Notes: generated by a model from the letters alone, not told the origin. Numbered from the stretch's first letter, positions 1 through 8,304 are shown. The stretch: 8,427 nt of DNA from Sedimentisphaerales bacterium (GCA_016933985.1 JAFGTU010000545.1:1-8427); one strand, 5' to 3'. Translations and numbers: made by a program.

Positions 1-1466
1 GGGATTTGCTTGGTGAATCCGAGGTGGAGCTTGAGGGGATTGAGGAGGAATCCGAGCTTGTTCTGGACGGGCGTCAGGCCGAGCGCGGCCAGAAACCCGC
101 AGACAAGGGCTCCATACGCACCGACCTTGCTTGCCCGCTTCCAGTAAAGCCCGAAGACCAGCAGGGCGATCGCGCCTGTGAAGTAGATTGCCCCGGAGAT
201 TGCCATATAGTCCCACAAGTCCTGGCCGAGCGGATACCATAATCCCCAGACTAAGATGAAGATGCCGATAGCGACGATGAAGACGCGGGTCAGCAGCAGG
301 CGGGTCCGCGAGGACAACCCCTTTTTGAACCACGGAGCGACGACGTCCTGGGTAAGGACGGAGCTCCAGCAGAGCAGGTAGCTGTCGTGCGTTGACATAA
401 AGGCGGCCAACATGCCCGCTGAAACGATGCCAATAAGCCCTGCGGGGAGGATTTGGCTGAGAAAGACGGGCATTGCGAGCAGGGTAGTTTGTGAATCGGC
501 ATCGCGCCCGGCGGGGAGGAAGATTTCCTTCAACTCCGCGTGCCGGAAAGCGAAGACAAACGCGCAAATGCCGAGAAAATAGGGCAGCAGGAAACGCATG
601 AGGAAACCGATGGAAGACCAGAGGTAGAGCCTCTTTACGGTGCGGGTGTTCTCGGCTGAGCAGGCGCGAATGACGGCTGTCTGCCAGACCGCACAGCTTA
701 CCAACCCCAAAAAGAACATCCATACGACGTATGGAGCGCCGAAGCCCTCGCTGCTGAAGGGGTCGAAGCCTGAGCGGCCTTTGACTTGGGATACGGTTTG
801 GACAATGCTGCTCCATCCCAGGTATTTGATCGAGAGCAGGCTGGCAGAGAGCAGCCCGAGCGACAGAATCACGAACTGAATATAGTCGAGGACAACCACC
901 GAGACCATCCCTCCCAGCGTGGTGTAGAGAAGGACCATCGCCAGGAGAGTGGTCATTATGATTTTGAGATGGACGTCTCCGGTTAAGCCCGTGATTCCCA
1001 TAACAAAGAGGGAGCCGGCCTTTAGAAACATCCCCATATTGAGTATGCCGGAGAAGGCCAGTATGATGCCGCCGAGTATGCGGACGCCTCGTCCGAAGCG
1101 CCTCTCGTAGAATTCGGGGATGGTCATGATGTTCAACCGGCGCAGAGGCACGACGATGAACCCGGTCAATCCGACCATGAGGGTGACGATAGCGGCGGCC
1201 AGCGCGATGTGAAAGGCGGCGAAGCCGCCTGTGAAGCCCTTTTGTGCCGAGTACATTACAGTGACCAGGCCGAGTTCAGTGCCGATCATCGTGGCGACGG
1301 CGAGAAAGGTCCTAAGGCCTCGCCCGGCGACCATGAAATCCGTGACGTTGCTGACGTAGCGTCTTACGTAGATTCCGACAGCGACTACGGCCATAAGATA
1401 GCCGATAACGATACACCAGTCTATGGTGCTGAAATTGGTTTCAATACCGAGGGCGTTCAAGTCCAT
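1..1466 (-). CDS. Sodium:solute symporter (SSS family), 3' end cut by window edge
   Basis: I translated this frame from the sequence. It starts at an ATG at 1466 and stays open for 488 codons to the left edge with no stop. The protein is very hydrophobic, with about 12 membrane spans visible (the first at about residues 16-34, the last near 448-465). SSS hallmarks are present: TTLGGMVSVVVLDYIQ at 182-197 matches the conserved GG..AV..TD..Q segment, with Leu in place of the usual Thr but Asp and Gln kept. MLAAFMSTHDSYLL at 352-365 matches the C-terminal signature, whose Ser-Thr pair (358-359) aligns with the Na2 sodium site of vSGLT/PutP. SSS proteins usually run to 500-550 residues or more, so only the tail is missing. 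A GAGG lies 6 bases before the ATG, and the gene follows the DUF5107 gene by 38 bases. It probably imports the sugar released by the exported proteins of this operon; the substrate cannot be read from the sequence. Confidence 0.93.
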   Translation of the reverse strand, partial: MDLNALGIETNFSTIDWCIVIGYLMAVVAVGIYVRRYVSNVTDFMVAGRGLRTFLAVATMIGTELGLVTVMYSAQKGFTGGFAAFHIALAAAIVTLMVGLTGFIVVPLRRLNIMTIPEFYERRFGRGVRILGGIILAFSGILNMGMFLKAGSLFVMGITGLTGDVHLKIIMTTLLAMVLLYTTLGGMVSVVVLDYIQFVILSLGLLSASLLSIKYLGWSSIVQTVSQVKGRSGFDPFSSEGFGAPYVVWMFFLGLVSCAVWQTAVIRACSAENTRTVKRLYLWSSIGFLMRFLLPYFLGICAFVFAFRHAELKEIFLPAGRDADSQTTLLAMPVFLSQILPAGLIGIVSAGMLAAFMSTHDSYLLCWSSVLTQDVVAPWFKKGLSSRTRLLLTRVFIVAIGIFILVWGLWYPLGQDLWDYMAISGAIYFTGAIALLVFGLYWKRASKVGAYGALVCGFLAALGLTPVQNKLGFLLNPLKLHLGFTKQI

Positions 1467-1504
1467 ATCAATCCTCGTTGCTAAAACACATTGGCAACAT
1501 GTTC

Positions 1505-4500
1505 TCAGGGCGTCTCTGTCAGGGCCTTTTTGCAGAGCTCCCGGTACTCGTTCTGTTCGCCGGGGCTTTCGGACCCTTCTGCTCCGGTCTTCCACGCCGA
1601 GCAGGCGTCGTCGATGCGTCCGAGGCCCTGCAATGCCATTCCTTTCCAGTATTGCGCCGGCGCTTCGCGTGGCTTGTTCGAGCGGCCGACGCCTATGTTG
1701 TCCGGATACGTCAGCGCAGCCTCGAAGTCCTGCAAGGCCGCCGTGTAGTCTTTCTTTCTCAGGCGTTCGCAGCCTCGTCCTATGTGGGCCTTGTTGAAGA
1801 GGTCCCATGTGATCGTCTGCCCCTCCCAATTGACGAAGTAAGGCGTGGATTCGAGCAGAGCAATCGCGTCGCCGTAGCGTTTTTCGTCCACATACCCCTG
1901 GGCGAGCATGATAATCACGTCGGCTCGCCTGATCTTCTCGAACGGTGCAGATTCGAGCGCCTTTACCGCGTCGGGGCGTCTGTCCGCGGTGAGAAGGATG
2001 TCGGCCAGGTCGCGGTAGAGGGTTTGATCTTTCGGGCGAGCGGCTATAGCCTTGCGGTATAGCTGCTCGGCCTTGGGCAGATCCTGCTCCACCGTCCAGG
2101 CATACAGGCCGAGGTTGCGAAATGCGACGCTCAGCGACCCATCCAGCTCGGCGGCCTTTGCCCAGTGGTCGGCGGCCTCCTCAAGCCGGCCGAGATGGCC
2201 GGAAAGATTGCCGATGTGCAGATGAGCGTAGGCGTCATCGGGTCTTTTGGCGAGGGCGTACTTGAATATCTCCGCGGATTCGGGCCGCGATGGAAAGACA
2301 TAGTCTGTGCAAGCCCTGCCGGCCTTGTCGAGGAAGGCTTCGGCTTGGTGGCCGTCTGACTGCAGCGAGGCGAAGTAAGCGAGGTAGTATAGCACGATGG
2401 GATTGACCTGGTCCTGCGGCGCTGCTTCGACGCACACCGCTTCGAGCAGCCTGACGGCTTCCTTCACCAGCCCCACCTCGGCAAAGACAAGGGCGGTCTC
2501 GATCATCTCGAAATCATCCTCGCCCACGAATGCCCTCGCTTCGCGGGCGAAGTGCTCGAGTTCATTCTCGCCTTGCAGCGCCAGCAGGGCTTTTGGGATT
2601 AGGTCTATCGGGTTTTCGGCGGCCCTCTGTTTGGCTGTCTTGCAGGCGGCTTTTGTATTTCCAGCCGCATATATCGCCAGCAGGAGATGGTTCGCCGCTT
2701 TCGAGTCCGTCGGATTCATCGCAGATGCTTGCTGAAAGGCTTCTATGGCTTTTGAATGATCCTGCAGGGTCATGTAGGTGCGCCCGGCCAGGTCATACCC
2801 GAGCGACGCCGTGCCGGGGCATCTGACGGCTCTGTAGGCGCAGCGAAGCGCCTCGGTGGCGTTTGCGAGCCTCAAGTTACTTACTCCGAGGAAGTACCAT
2901 GACAATCCGTCTGTAGCATCGCGTTCGAGGGCTTTTTCGAGCTGTTCAATCGCTTTTTCATAAAGCCCGGCTTCAAAATCAAGCACCGCCAGTGCTCTGA
3001 GCGCGGGTGAATACTGCGGGTCGTCGGCCAGGGCCTTTGCATAGTACTCGCGCGCACTCTTGCGGTTTGTCGCGAGGTCGTGCTTTCGGCCCCTTAGGAA
3101 CTTCTCTTGAACGCTTAGCTCTTCATCCGGCTTTTGGGCGACTTCGCGCGGATAGACCTTGTGAATAGGCAGCGGCGTATCGAAGGCAGCGAGAACATCG
3201 CCGTCCTCTGCCTTGATTGTCACGCTGACGGCGGCATCCGCAACGTTTGGCAGTGTTACGGTTGCTGCGGCGAGAGGGGAAAGGTCCAGACGCTCTCTGA
3301 GTAGCTCCCGCTGCCCATTCGAGAGTGCGCAAACCGAGCCCGGGAGCTTGGATGTTGCGATTATGCGGAGTTGAAGCTTGCCGCGATCGCGAATGGTCTG
3401 GACGGCTATATCCTTTGTGGCATATTCGAACCCGTCGCCAAGTCCGTGCACGGGGTACCAGCATTCCCGCCAGGAGACTTCTTCTCTGGGCAGGAGCATT
3501 CCGTAGTCGGATTGGGTCGGCAGCGGGCCGGTCTGGACCTCGATATATGCGGTGCCGTCATCAGTGAGGTTCTTCTGGCTGACCAGGCCGAACTCCCATG
3601 TCCCCCAGGTCCAGGCCTTCTTCCCGCCGATCTTATGGTGGTCGCCCGCCTGCACGATTCCGCAGTCCGCATCGACATCGTAAGCCCCGAAGAAGTCGAA
3701 CACACAATCAACCGAGAAGATCGACGCATAGGTCTCATAGTTCTTCAGCCAGGAGAGGTCCTTGCCCTTATGAATCGGCCAGGTGAAGAACTCGACGGCG
3801 CTGTGGTCGGTGCCCAGGGTCATCGGATATATGAAGCGTGTGCCGGGGCGATTGGGAAAGGCCGTGCAGTTCCAGAAGTAATAGGGACTTACTGCGTCCG
3901 TCGGATTGAAGATGCGAATCTGCTCGTCAAGATAGGCTTTTCCCGGATGCAGAGTCACCCTTGCGGTCCAGCGGGTTCGCTGAGTCTTTTCCAGATTACT
4001 GATTTCGAGGTATGCCGAGCCGTCCTTACCTGTGCCGATAAGGGCATCCACCGGCGAGAGGATGGTGACGGTGTGGCCTTGTGGGCCGGCGTTCCACTCG
4101 ACTCCGCCGCTGATCCATGCGCCCCGCATCGCTATCATGCCGGGCTTGATTACGCTGTTGTAGTGGAACATCTCTTTGCCCTGCGTCTTGTCGAAAACAG
4201 AGTGGAGACGCCCGCCCAGCTCAGGCAGACAAGTGACCTTCAGGTATTCGTTCTCAAGGAACAGGGCTTTGTAGGTCCGGTCCTGCTTTGTCCTGGAGAG
4301 ATGGTCCTGCATCGTGTAGGGATAGACAATCGAGCCTTTCACTGTAATCGAGAATTTTGCCTGGCTCTCCAGTGCCCACAGCTTGGGATTGACGTCATCG
4401 GCCCAGCCGTAGGTGGGAATCGTAACCATGCCCTCCCAGGCTTTTGTCTTTGCCCAGCCGGGCTCGGCGAGCAGAAGAAGACTGCCAAGAAACACAACGA

Positions 4501-4528
4501 TATCAAGATTTCTGAACAAGCCTCTCAT
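1505..4528 (-). CDS. Secreted DUF5107-type protein with C-terminal TPR repeats
   Basis: 1007 residues. Residues 1-26 look like a Sec signal peptide: a basic start (MRGLFR), a hydrophobic core (VVFLGSLLLL) and a likely cut after GWA. Residues about 30-380 resemble the DUF5107 family, a beta-rich domain with a galactose-mutarotase-like look: LPELGGRLHSVFDK (101-114) recalls the GGR strand of aldose-epimerase folds, and GGVEWN with GPQGH (141-152) is a conserved-looking Glu/His segment. Residues 380-460 look like a small beta domain. From about 490 to the end there are repeated TPR helices, for example 507-540, 767-800, 801-834 and 957-985. No catalytic function is established for DUF5107 as far as I know; with its fold and neighbours it may bind or cleave a glycan outside the cytoplasm, with the TPRs as a protein-docking arm. 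GAGG lies 8 bases before the ATG. The family name is from recall of sequence features, not a search. Confidence 0.85.
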   Translation of the reverse strand: MRGLFRNLDIVVFLGSLLLLAEPGWAKTKAWEGMVTIPTYGWADDVNPKLWALESQAKFSITVKGSIVYPYTMQDHLSRTKQDRTYKALFLENEYLKVTCLPELGGRLHSVFDKTQGKEMFHYNSVIKPGMIAMRGAWISGGVEWNAGPQGHTVTILSPVDALIGTGKDGSAYLEISNLEKTQRTRWTARVTLHPGKAYLDEQIRIFNPTDAVSPYYFWNCTAFPNRPGTRFIYPMTLGTDHSAVEFFTWPIHKGKDLSWLKNYETYASIFSVDCVFDFFGAYDVDADCGIVQAGDHHKIGGKKAWTWGTWEFGLVSQKNLTDDGTAYIEVQTGPLPTQSDYGMLLPREEVSWRECWYPVHGLGDGFEYATKDIAVQTIRDRGKLQLRIIATSKLPGSVCALSNGQRELLRERLDLSPLAAATVTLPNVADAAVSVTIKAEDGDVLAAFDTPLPIHKVYPREVAQKPDEELSVQEKFLRGRKHDLATNRKSAREYYAKALADDPQYSPALRALAVLDFEAGLYEKAIEQLEKALERDATDGLSWYFLGVSNLRLANATEALRCAYRAVRCPGTASLGYDLAGRTYMTLQDHSKAIEAFQQASAMNPTDSKAANHLLLAIYAAGNTKAACKTAKQRAAENPIDLIPKALLALQGENELEHFAREARAFVGEDDFEMIETALVFAEVGLVKEAVRLLEAVCVEAAPQDQVNPIVLYYLAYFASLQSDGHQAEAFLDKAGRACTDYVFPSRPESAEIFKYALAKRPDDAYAHLHIGNLSGHLGRLEEAADHWAKAAELDGSLSVAFRNLGLYAWTVEQDLPKAEQLYRKAIAARPKDQTLYRDLADILLTADRRPDAVKALESAPFEKIRRADVIIMLAQGYVDEKRYGDAIALLESTPYFVNWEGQTITWDLFNKAHIGRGCERLRKKDYTAALQDFEAALTYPDNIGVGRSNKPREAPAQYWKGMALQGLGRIDDACSAWKTGAEGSESPGEQNEYRELCKKALTETP

Positions 4529-4604
4529 GATCGGCGCCTCACATTCTCACCGCTGCGGACAGTCCTTATTGCCCGCAAACGCGGCGTCAGTAGATTGTTT
4601 TTGT

Positions 4605-5720
4605 TTATGGAGCATCAATCCGTCGAAAAACATCCTCGACAACGTCGTTCATAGCCTCCTCTTGTTCGATAATTGATTGTACCAGTTTCATCTGCGTTCG
4701 GCTACGGTCCAGATTCTGGCGTTCGCGATGGACCTTGTAGTAGATATCGCCTGCCAGGTAGTCCGCGAGGAATCGAATCATCTGCTCGAAGGTAATTAGC
4801 TTGGCGGAAAAGGTCAGGTATTTCTTCTCAGCCGGTGTCAGAAAGGCGTGCGCTTCCTCTGCGAAGCCTTTGGCCAGCATCTCGAATCTCGATATCTGCA
4901 TAGACACTTTCGAGAGGTCGCGTTCATCTTCTTCTGTCGGGCTTGTCGCCGTGCGGACCAAGTCGCCGAAATCATACAACGAAAGCCCAGGCATGACGGT
5001 ATCCAGGTCGATTACGCACACGCCTTTATGTGTTCGGGCGTCCAGCATCACGTTGTTGATCTTGGCATCATTGTGTGCTATTCGGACCGGTATCTTGCCT
5101 TCGCCGACGAGGTTCGGCAGAACATCACAAATCTCAGCGTTCTCCAGGACGAATCTAATCTCGGCTGGGGCATCTTTGGCGCGATTGCAGGTGTCGCGAT
5201 GCAGCACTTCTTGAAAATTCTTGAAGCGCTTTGGAGTCGTGTGGAAGTCGGGGATCGCTTTGTGTAGCAGCGGGCCAGGCAGGTCGATGAGCATCCGCTG
5301 GAACCAACCGAACATCCGGGCGACCTCATAAGCCATTTCGGGCGATTCGAGAGTGTCATAAGTAACAGCCTGTTCGATCCTGTTATAGACACGCCAGAAG
5401 TTGCCTTGGTCGTCCTCAAAGCAAGCATCGCCGTCATTTGTTTCGATGACGGTAAGCTGGCGCTGAGCGAGCTCCTCTGCTTGGTCGCGCAGCTTCCCGC
5501 GAATGTGAGTTGTCACGCGCCGGATATTCTCCATCATTGCCGCTGGATTGCGGAAGACCTGATGGTTTATTCGCTGCAGGATATAGCTTTTTCCCCCGTC
5601 ATCCGTTTGACATCTCAGGGTGAAAGTGTCGTTGATGTGTCCGCTTCCAAACGAGGCAGCCTCGATTAGTCGGCCTTGGAGCATGAATTGTGAAGCTATG
5701 GATTCAATGTCGTATTCCAT
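4605..5720 (-). CDS. NahK-like anomeric sugar kinase (APH-fold phosphotransferase)
   Basis: 371 residues from the chosen start, close to the 359 of Bifidobacterium N-acetylhexosamine 1-kinase (NahK/LnpB). The fold is aminoglycoside-phosphotransferase type: a nucleotide-loop-like FGSGHIND at 24-31, the catalytic loop HNDAKINNVMLD at 216-227 (catalytic Asp218, Mg-binding Asn nearby) and the metal-binding VIDLDTVMPG at 236-245 in place of DFG. NahK phosphorylates GlcNAc or GalNAc at C1 in the cytoplasm, and family members are often labelled 'mucin desulfatase' for historical reasons. The next gene upstream encodes a sugar-phosphate nucleotidyltransferase, the expected partner. The frame is open upstream to 5822, but that part lies inside the neighbour. 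Two adjacent ATGs occur (5723 and 5720). GGGAG sits 5 bases before the second and only 2 before the first, so 5720 is preferred, giving a TGATG overlap with the preceding stop. A different sugar (galactose, fucose or another hexosamine) is possible. Confidence 0.88.
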   Translation of the reverse strand: MEYDIESIASQFMLQGRLIEAASFGSGHINDTFTLRCQTDDGGKSYILQRINHQVFRNPAAMMENIRRVTTHIRGKLRDQAEELAQRQLTVIETNDGDACFEDDQGNFWRVYNRIEQAVTYDTLESPEMAYEVARMFGWFQRMLIDLPGPLLHKAIPDFHTTPKRFKNFQEVLHRDTCNRAKDAPAEIRFVLENAEICDVLPNLVGEGKIPVRIAHNDAKINNVMLDARTHKGVCVIDLDTVMPGLSLYDFGDLVRTATSPTEEDERDLSKVSMQISRFEMLAKGFAEEAHAFLTPAEKKYLTFSAKLITFEQMIRFLADYLAGDIYYKVHRERQNLDRSRTQMKLVQSIIEQEEAMNDVVEDVFRRIDAP

Positions 5721-6628
5721 CATTTCTCCCAGAGCTTCTTTGGGTATATCCCATCGGCGATGAGCCGTGCGATACTCCGCTCGGCTATGTCCCTGTCTTT
5801 TTTGTAAGTAATGCCGAACCAATTATCGTGCGTCGGAAGCACCTTGACTTTTACATTCCCGGTTTTAACCAGGTCGCCAACCGCTGTGGGGATGAAGAAT
5901 TCCGGTTTTTTCTCGTTTCCATGCCGCTTGAGGAAATCCCTGAATTGTCGCGATAAATGTGTGAATATCGAAGGGTGAAACCCCCACAGATTCATCGAGA
6001 CCACCTCCTCGCCGCTCAGCGCGTGCACGGTTCCGTCATCATCGAAATAGCGCGCGGCACGCCCGTGTTTTTCCACGCGCGTGCGCTCGACAATGTCCCT
6101 CAGCAACAGGTCTTCGTCGCAATTACATACGCCGCGGGCGACACTTCCGTAATCACTGAGGGTATTTCCGAGGCGAAATCCCACCATCGCGCAGTGGTCC
6201 GGTGAAACCGCCGGTCCCGACAGGAATTGAGCCATCATTTTGAACGAGTCAATGCCGTAGTAATCATCCGCGTTGATAACAGCGAACGGCTCGTCGATGA
6301 GCTCCCCGGCTACGACGACGGCGTGGCCGGTGCCCCAGGGCTTCTCTCGGCCCGGGGGCAATGCGAAATTGCCAAGGGCCGCATCGAGTTCCTGGTAGGC
6401 GTAAGCGGTTTGAGCGACGCCGTCGAATTTGTCGCCTATTTTCTCCCTAAACGCATCCTCGAAATACTGCCGGATGACAAACACCAGCTTGCCGAATCCC
6501 GCCCGGATCGCATCGTAGATCGAATAATCAATGATGATCTCGCCGTTGGGACCGACCGGGTCGATCTGTTTGAGGCTGCCGTAGCGGGCGCCTAAACCTG
6601 CCGCCAGGATCAATAGTGTCGGCTTCAA
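5720..6628 (-). CDS. Sugar-phosphate nucleotidyltransferase (NTP-transferase family), TTG start
   Basis: 302 residues with a GT-A-like nucleotidyltransferase fold. The N-terminal signature LAAGLGARYGSLKQ (8-21) holds the glycine-rich nucleotide loop and Lys20. GTGHAV (99-104) and the metal-binding INADDYYG (118-125) follow in the usual order, then NLWGF (213-217) and NWFGIT (269-274). The enzyme should join an NTP to a sugar 1-phosphate and release pyrophosphate. Its place directly before a NahK-like kinase suggests a GlcNAc-1-P or GalNAc-1-P uridylyltransferase, similar in role to LnpC of the lacto-N-biose pathway though not obviously the same family; nucleotide and sugar specificity are inferred. 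The start is TTG, chosen because it gives the family-like MKPTLLILAAG beginning and has a strong GAGAGGGG 6 bases upstream. It overlaps the sulfatase stop by 4 bases (TTGA), and its own stop overlaps the kinase start. Confidence 0.9.
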   Translation of the reverse strand: MKPTLLILAAGLGARYGSLKQIDPVGPNGEIIIDYSIYDAIRAGFGKLVFVIRQYFEDAFREKIGDKFDGVAQTAYAYQELDAALGNFALPPGREKPWGTGHAVVVAGELIDEPFAVINADDYYGIDSFKMMAQFLSGPAVSPDHCAMVGFRLGNTLSDYGSVARGVCNCDEDLLLRDIVERTRVEKHGRAARYFDDDGTVHALSGEEVVSMNLWGFHPSIFTHLSRQFRDFLKRHGNEKKPEFFIPTAVGDLVKTGNVKVKVLPTHDNWFGITYKKDRDIAERSIARLIADGIYPKKLWEK

Positions 6629-8094
6629 TCAATACCCCTCTCGGTTTCCTGATAAGGGCCGTACAAGTGTTTGCCACGGCGGGCGGCCTCGATGGCTTCG
6701 TGCGTATCCTGCGGTGCACCGGGATCGCCTTGTTCCCTCATCCAGCGATCGAGCTCACCGCTGAGCCGGGCTTTAATATCGGCCGCCGCCGCGTCGTCTG
6801 CCAGGTTAATCATTTCGTAAGGATCTTCAGCCGTATGATACAACTGCTCGGCCGGCCTGCGCGTATATCGCTTGACTAGCTTATACGTGTGCGGATTGTC
6901 CCAGGCCTCGCTTACCCAGGTTGCCCAGTACGGATTGTTCAGCTTCCCGTCGCCGGACCACCCCATCAGATGCTTCTCGATGTAGATCTCATTTGGCCGA
7001 AGGTTGCGGATGTAGCGGTACTGTCCGTCGCTGACGGTCCGAATTGGATAAGCGGGGCCTTCGGGAATATTGTTGTGCATGCCGTAAACGAATCTGCGAT
7101 GCGCGGATTTCTTCCCTAACAATACAGGCAGGAAACTGCTGCCGTCATAGACTTCTTCGGACACCTTACCGGCGGCGGCTTCAACAAGTGTCGGCAGAAC
7201 GTCGGCGTATTGAACGAGAACGTCGGTTCGTTGTGCCGGCGCGATTCTGCCCGGCCATCGGGCGATCAACGCGGTGTGCAGGCCGCTATCCCAATTCGTC
7301 CACTTGCACCCGGGAAACTGGCCGCCTTGCTCGGACGTAAAGAGCACGAGTGTATCGTCGGCTCGCCCGGATTTGTCCAGGACATCGAGTATGTCGCCGA
7401 CCTGCCCGTCCATATAGGTAATCTCGGCCAGGTAGCGCGAGAAGTCCTCTCGCGTGCGCGGCGTATCGGCAATGTTCGGCGGCAGCTTAACCTGCTTCGG
7501 TGGATATCTCGAAGCATTCCCCATTACCCACGGAACGTGTGGTTCGACCAATGCAATTACAAGGCAGAAAGGCTGATCTGGATTGCCCGTCATAAATCGA
7601 GCGATACCCTGTGTATCGTGGGCCTTGGTCGGATCGTTAACACAGTTTGTGTCAAAACCTCCGACTTTCTCGAAGGGAAACACGTTGTCCGGCTGCACGT
7701 GCACTTTGCCCGTCAAACCTACTCTATATCCCAGGGCCTTCAGATGGTGCGGCATGCTGGTAACATCAGGCCGACAGGCCGAGTGGTTCCATGCGCAGCC
7801 GTTGCGCATTGGATACAATCCCGTATAAAGCTCCGCTCGGCAGGGCTGGCACATGGCCGAGTTGAGATACGCCCGGTTGAAGACAAGGCCCTCCGAAGCC
7901 AGCCGGTCAATATTAGCTGTGACGGCATTTAGCCCGCCGTAGACAGGCAGGTCGCTATAAGTGCAATCGTCGGCCATGATAATAAGGATATTCGGCTTGG
8001 CTCGCTGCTTCGCCGCCTCAGCAGTCAGAACACCCCTGCGCGTTGAGGCCACCGCCAGTCCCACAAATCCCAAGAATTCTCGTCTGCTGAGCAT
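6625..8094 (-). CDS. Tat-exported type I sulfatase (formylglycine-dependent)
   Basis: 489 residues from the chosen ATG. MLSRREFLGFVGLAVA at 1-16 is a textbook twin-arginine leader (SRREFLG), so export in folded form is expected. NILIIMADD (35-43) provides metal ligands Asp42/Asp43. CQPCRAELYTG (82-92) is the C-x-P-x-R signature in which Cys82 becomes formylglycine. TGKVH (128-132), EPHVPW (184-189, His186) and the Lys-bearing CKW (263-265) supply further active-site positions. The segment SEQGGQFPGCKW (254-265) resembles heparan-N-sulfatase-like bacterial sulfatases, in which a DN or DH metal pair is usual; here it reads Glu-Gln. The role would be sulfate removal from a glycan or sugar, perhaps an amino sugar given the kinase downstream. 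The frame is open to a TTG at 8178, with another ATG at 8148 (GGAG 10 bases upstream), but those starts put 18-28 extra residues before the Tat motif. Only a weak GGAT precedes 8094. No maturation enzyme is encoded here. Confidence 0.92.
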   Translation of the reverse strand: MLSRREFLGFVGLAVASTRRGVLTAEAAKQRAKPNILIIMADDCTYSDLPVYGGLNAVTANIDRLASEGLVFNRAYLNSAMCQPCRAELYTGLYPMRNGCAWNHSACRPDVTSMPHHLKALGYRVGLTGKVHVQPDNVFPFEKVGGFDTNCVNDPTKAHDTQGIARFMTGNPDQPFCLVIALVEPHVPWVMGNASRYPPKQVKLPPNIADTPRTREDFSRYLAEITYMDGQVGDILDVLDKSGRADDTLVLFTSEQGGQFPGCKWTNWDSGLHTALIARWPGRIAPAQRTDVLVQYADVLPTLVEAAAGKVSEEVYDGSSFLPVLLGKKSAHRRFVYGMHNNIPEGPAYPIRTVSDGQYRYIRNLRPNEIYIEKHLMGWSGDGKLNNPYWATWVSEAWDNPHTYKLVKRYTRRPAEQLYHTAEDPYEMINLADDAAAADIKARLSGELDRWMREQGDPGAPQDTHEAIEAARRGKHLYGPYQETERGID

Positions 8095-8277
8095 TTTACT
8101 ATCCAAGTTATTGTAGTGCCCGTAGTAGTTGATACAGAAATGCCGCATAATAACCAATCTCCGCGACAGAGGCAACAACGACCCACTAAGTTAAGGATAT
8201 AGCGCCGCCTTTAGGATGGCATACGATTTTTCTGGACAGGGGCAAGGTAGCTTGGGTATATTAGCAAGATACTGAGA

Positions 8278-8294
8278 AACCTGCCTTACAGGTT
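8278..8294. repeat. Perfect inverted repeat AACCTG-5-CAGGTT
   Basis: Two 6-base arms, AACCTG and CAGGTT, are exact reverse complements separated by CCTTA. The repeat lies 47 bases before the tRNA and 183 bases before the sulfatase ATG. It could be a repressor or activator operator, or a small hairpin in an operon leader. The stem is short and no T-run long enough for a terminator follows on either strand. Confidence 0.45.
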
Positions 8295-8304
8295 GGAAAT
8301 GGCG

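Noticed and set aside
1478..2062. Plus-strand open frame of 194 codons
   Set aside because: It lies opposite the TPR tail, and its product has no domain or family-like pattern.
4573..4584. Small hairpin CCGC-AAAC-GCGG in the kinase/DUF5107 gap
   Set aside because: The stem has only 4 pairs and no T-run follows on the minus strand, so it is not a credible terminator.
3371..4654. Long plus-strand open frame of 427 codons opposite the DUF5107 gene
   Set aside because: It is antisense to a well-supported gene with a signal peptide and domain motifs, its translation shows no recognisable motif, and it runs over the 5' end of that gene into the kinase gene. It is a codon-bias shadow.
7210..7932. 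Plus-strand open frame of 240 codons
   Set aside because: It lies opposite the sulfatase core, including the catalytic signature; no independent coding evidence.
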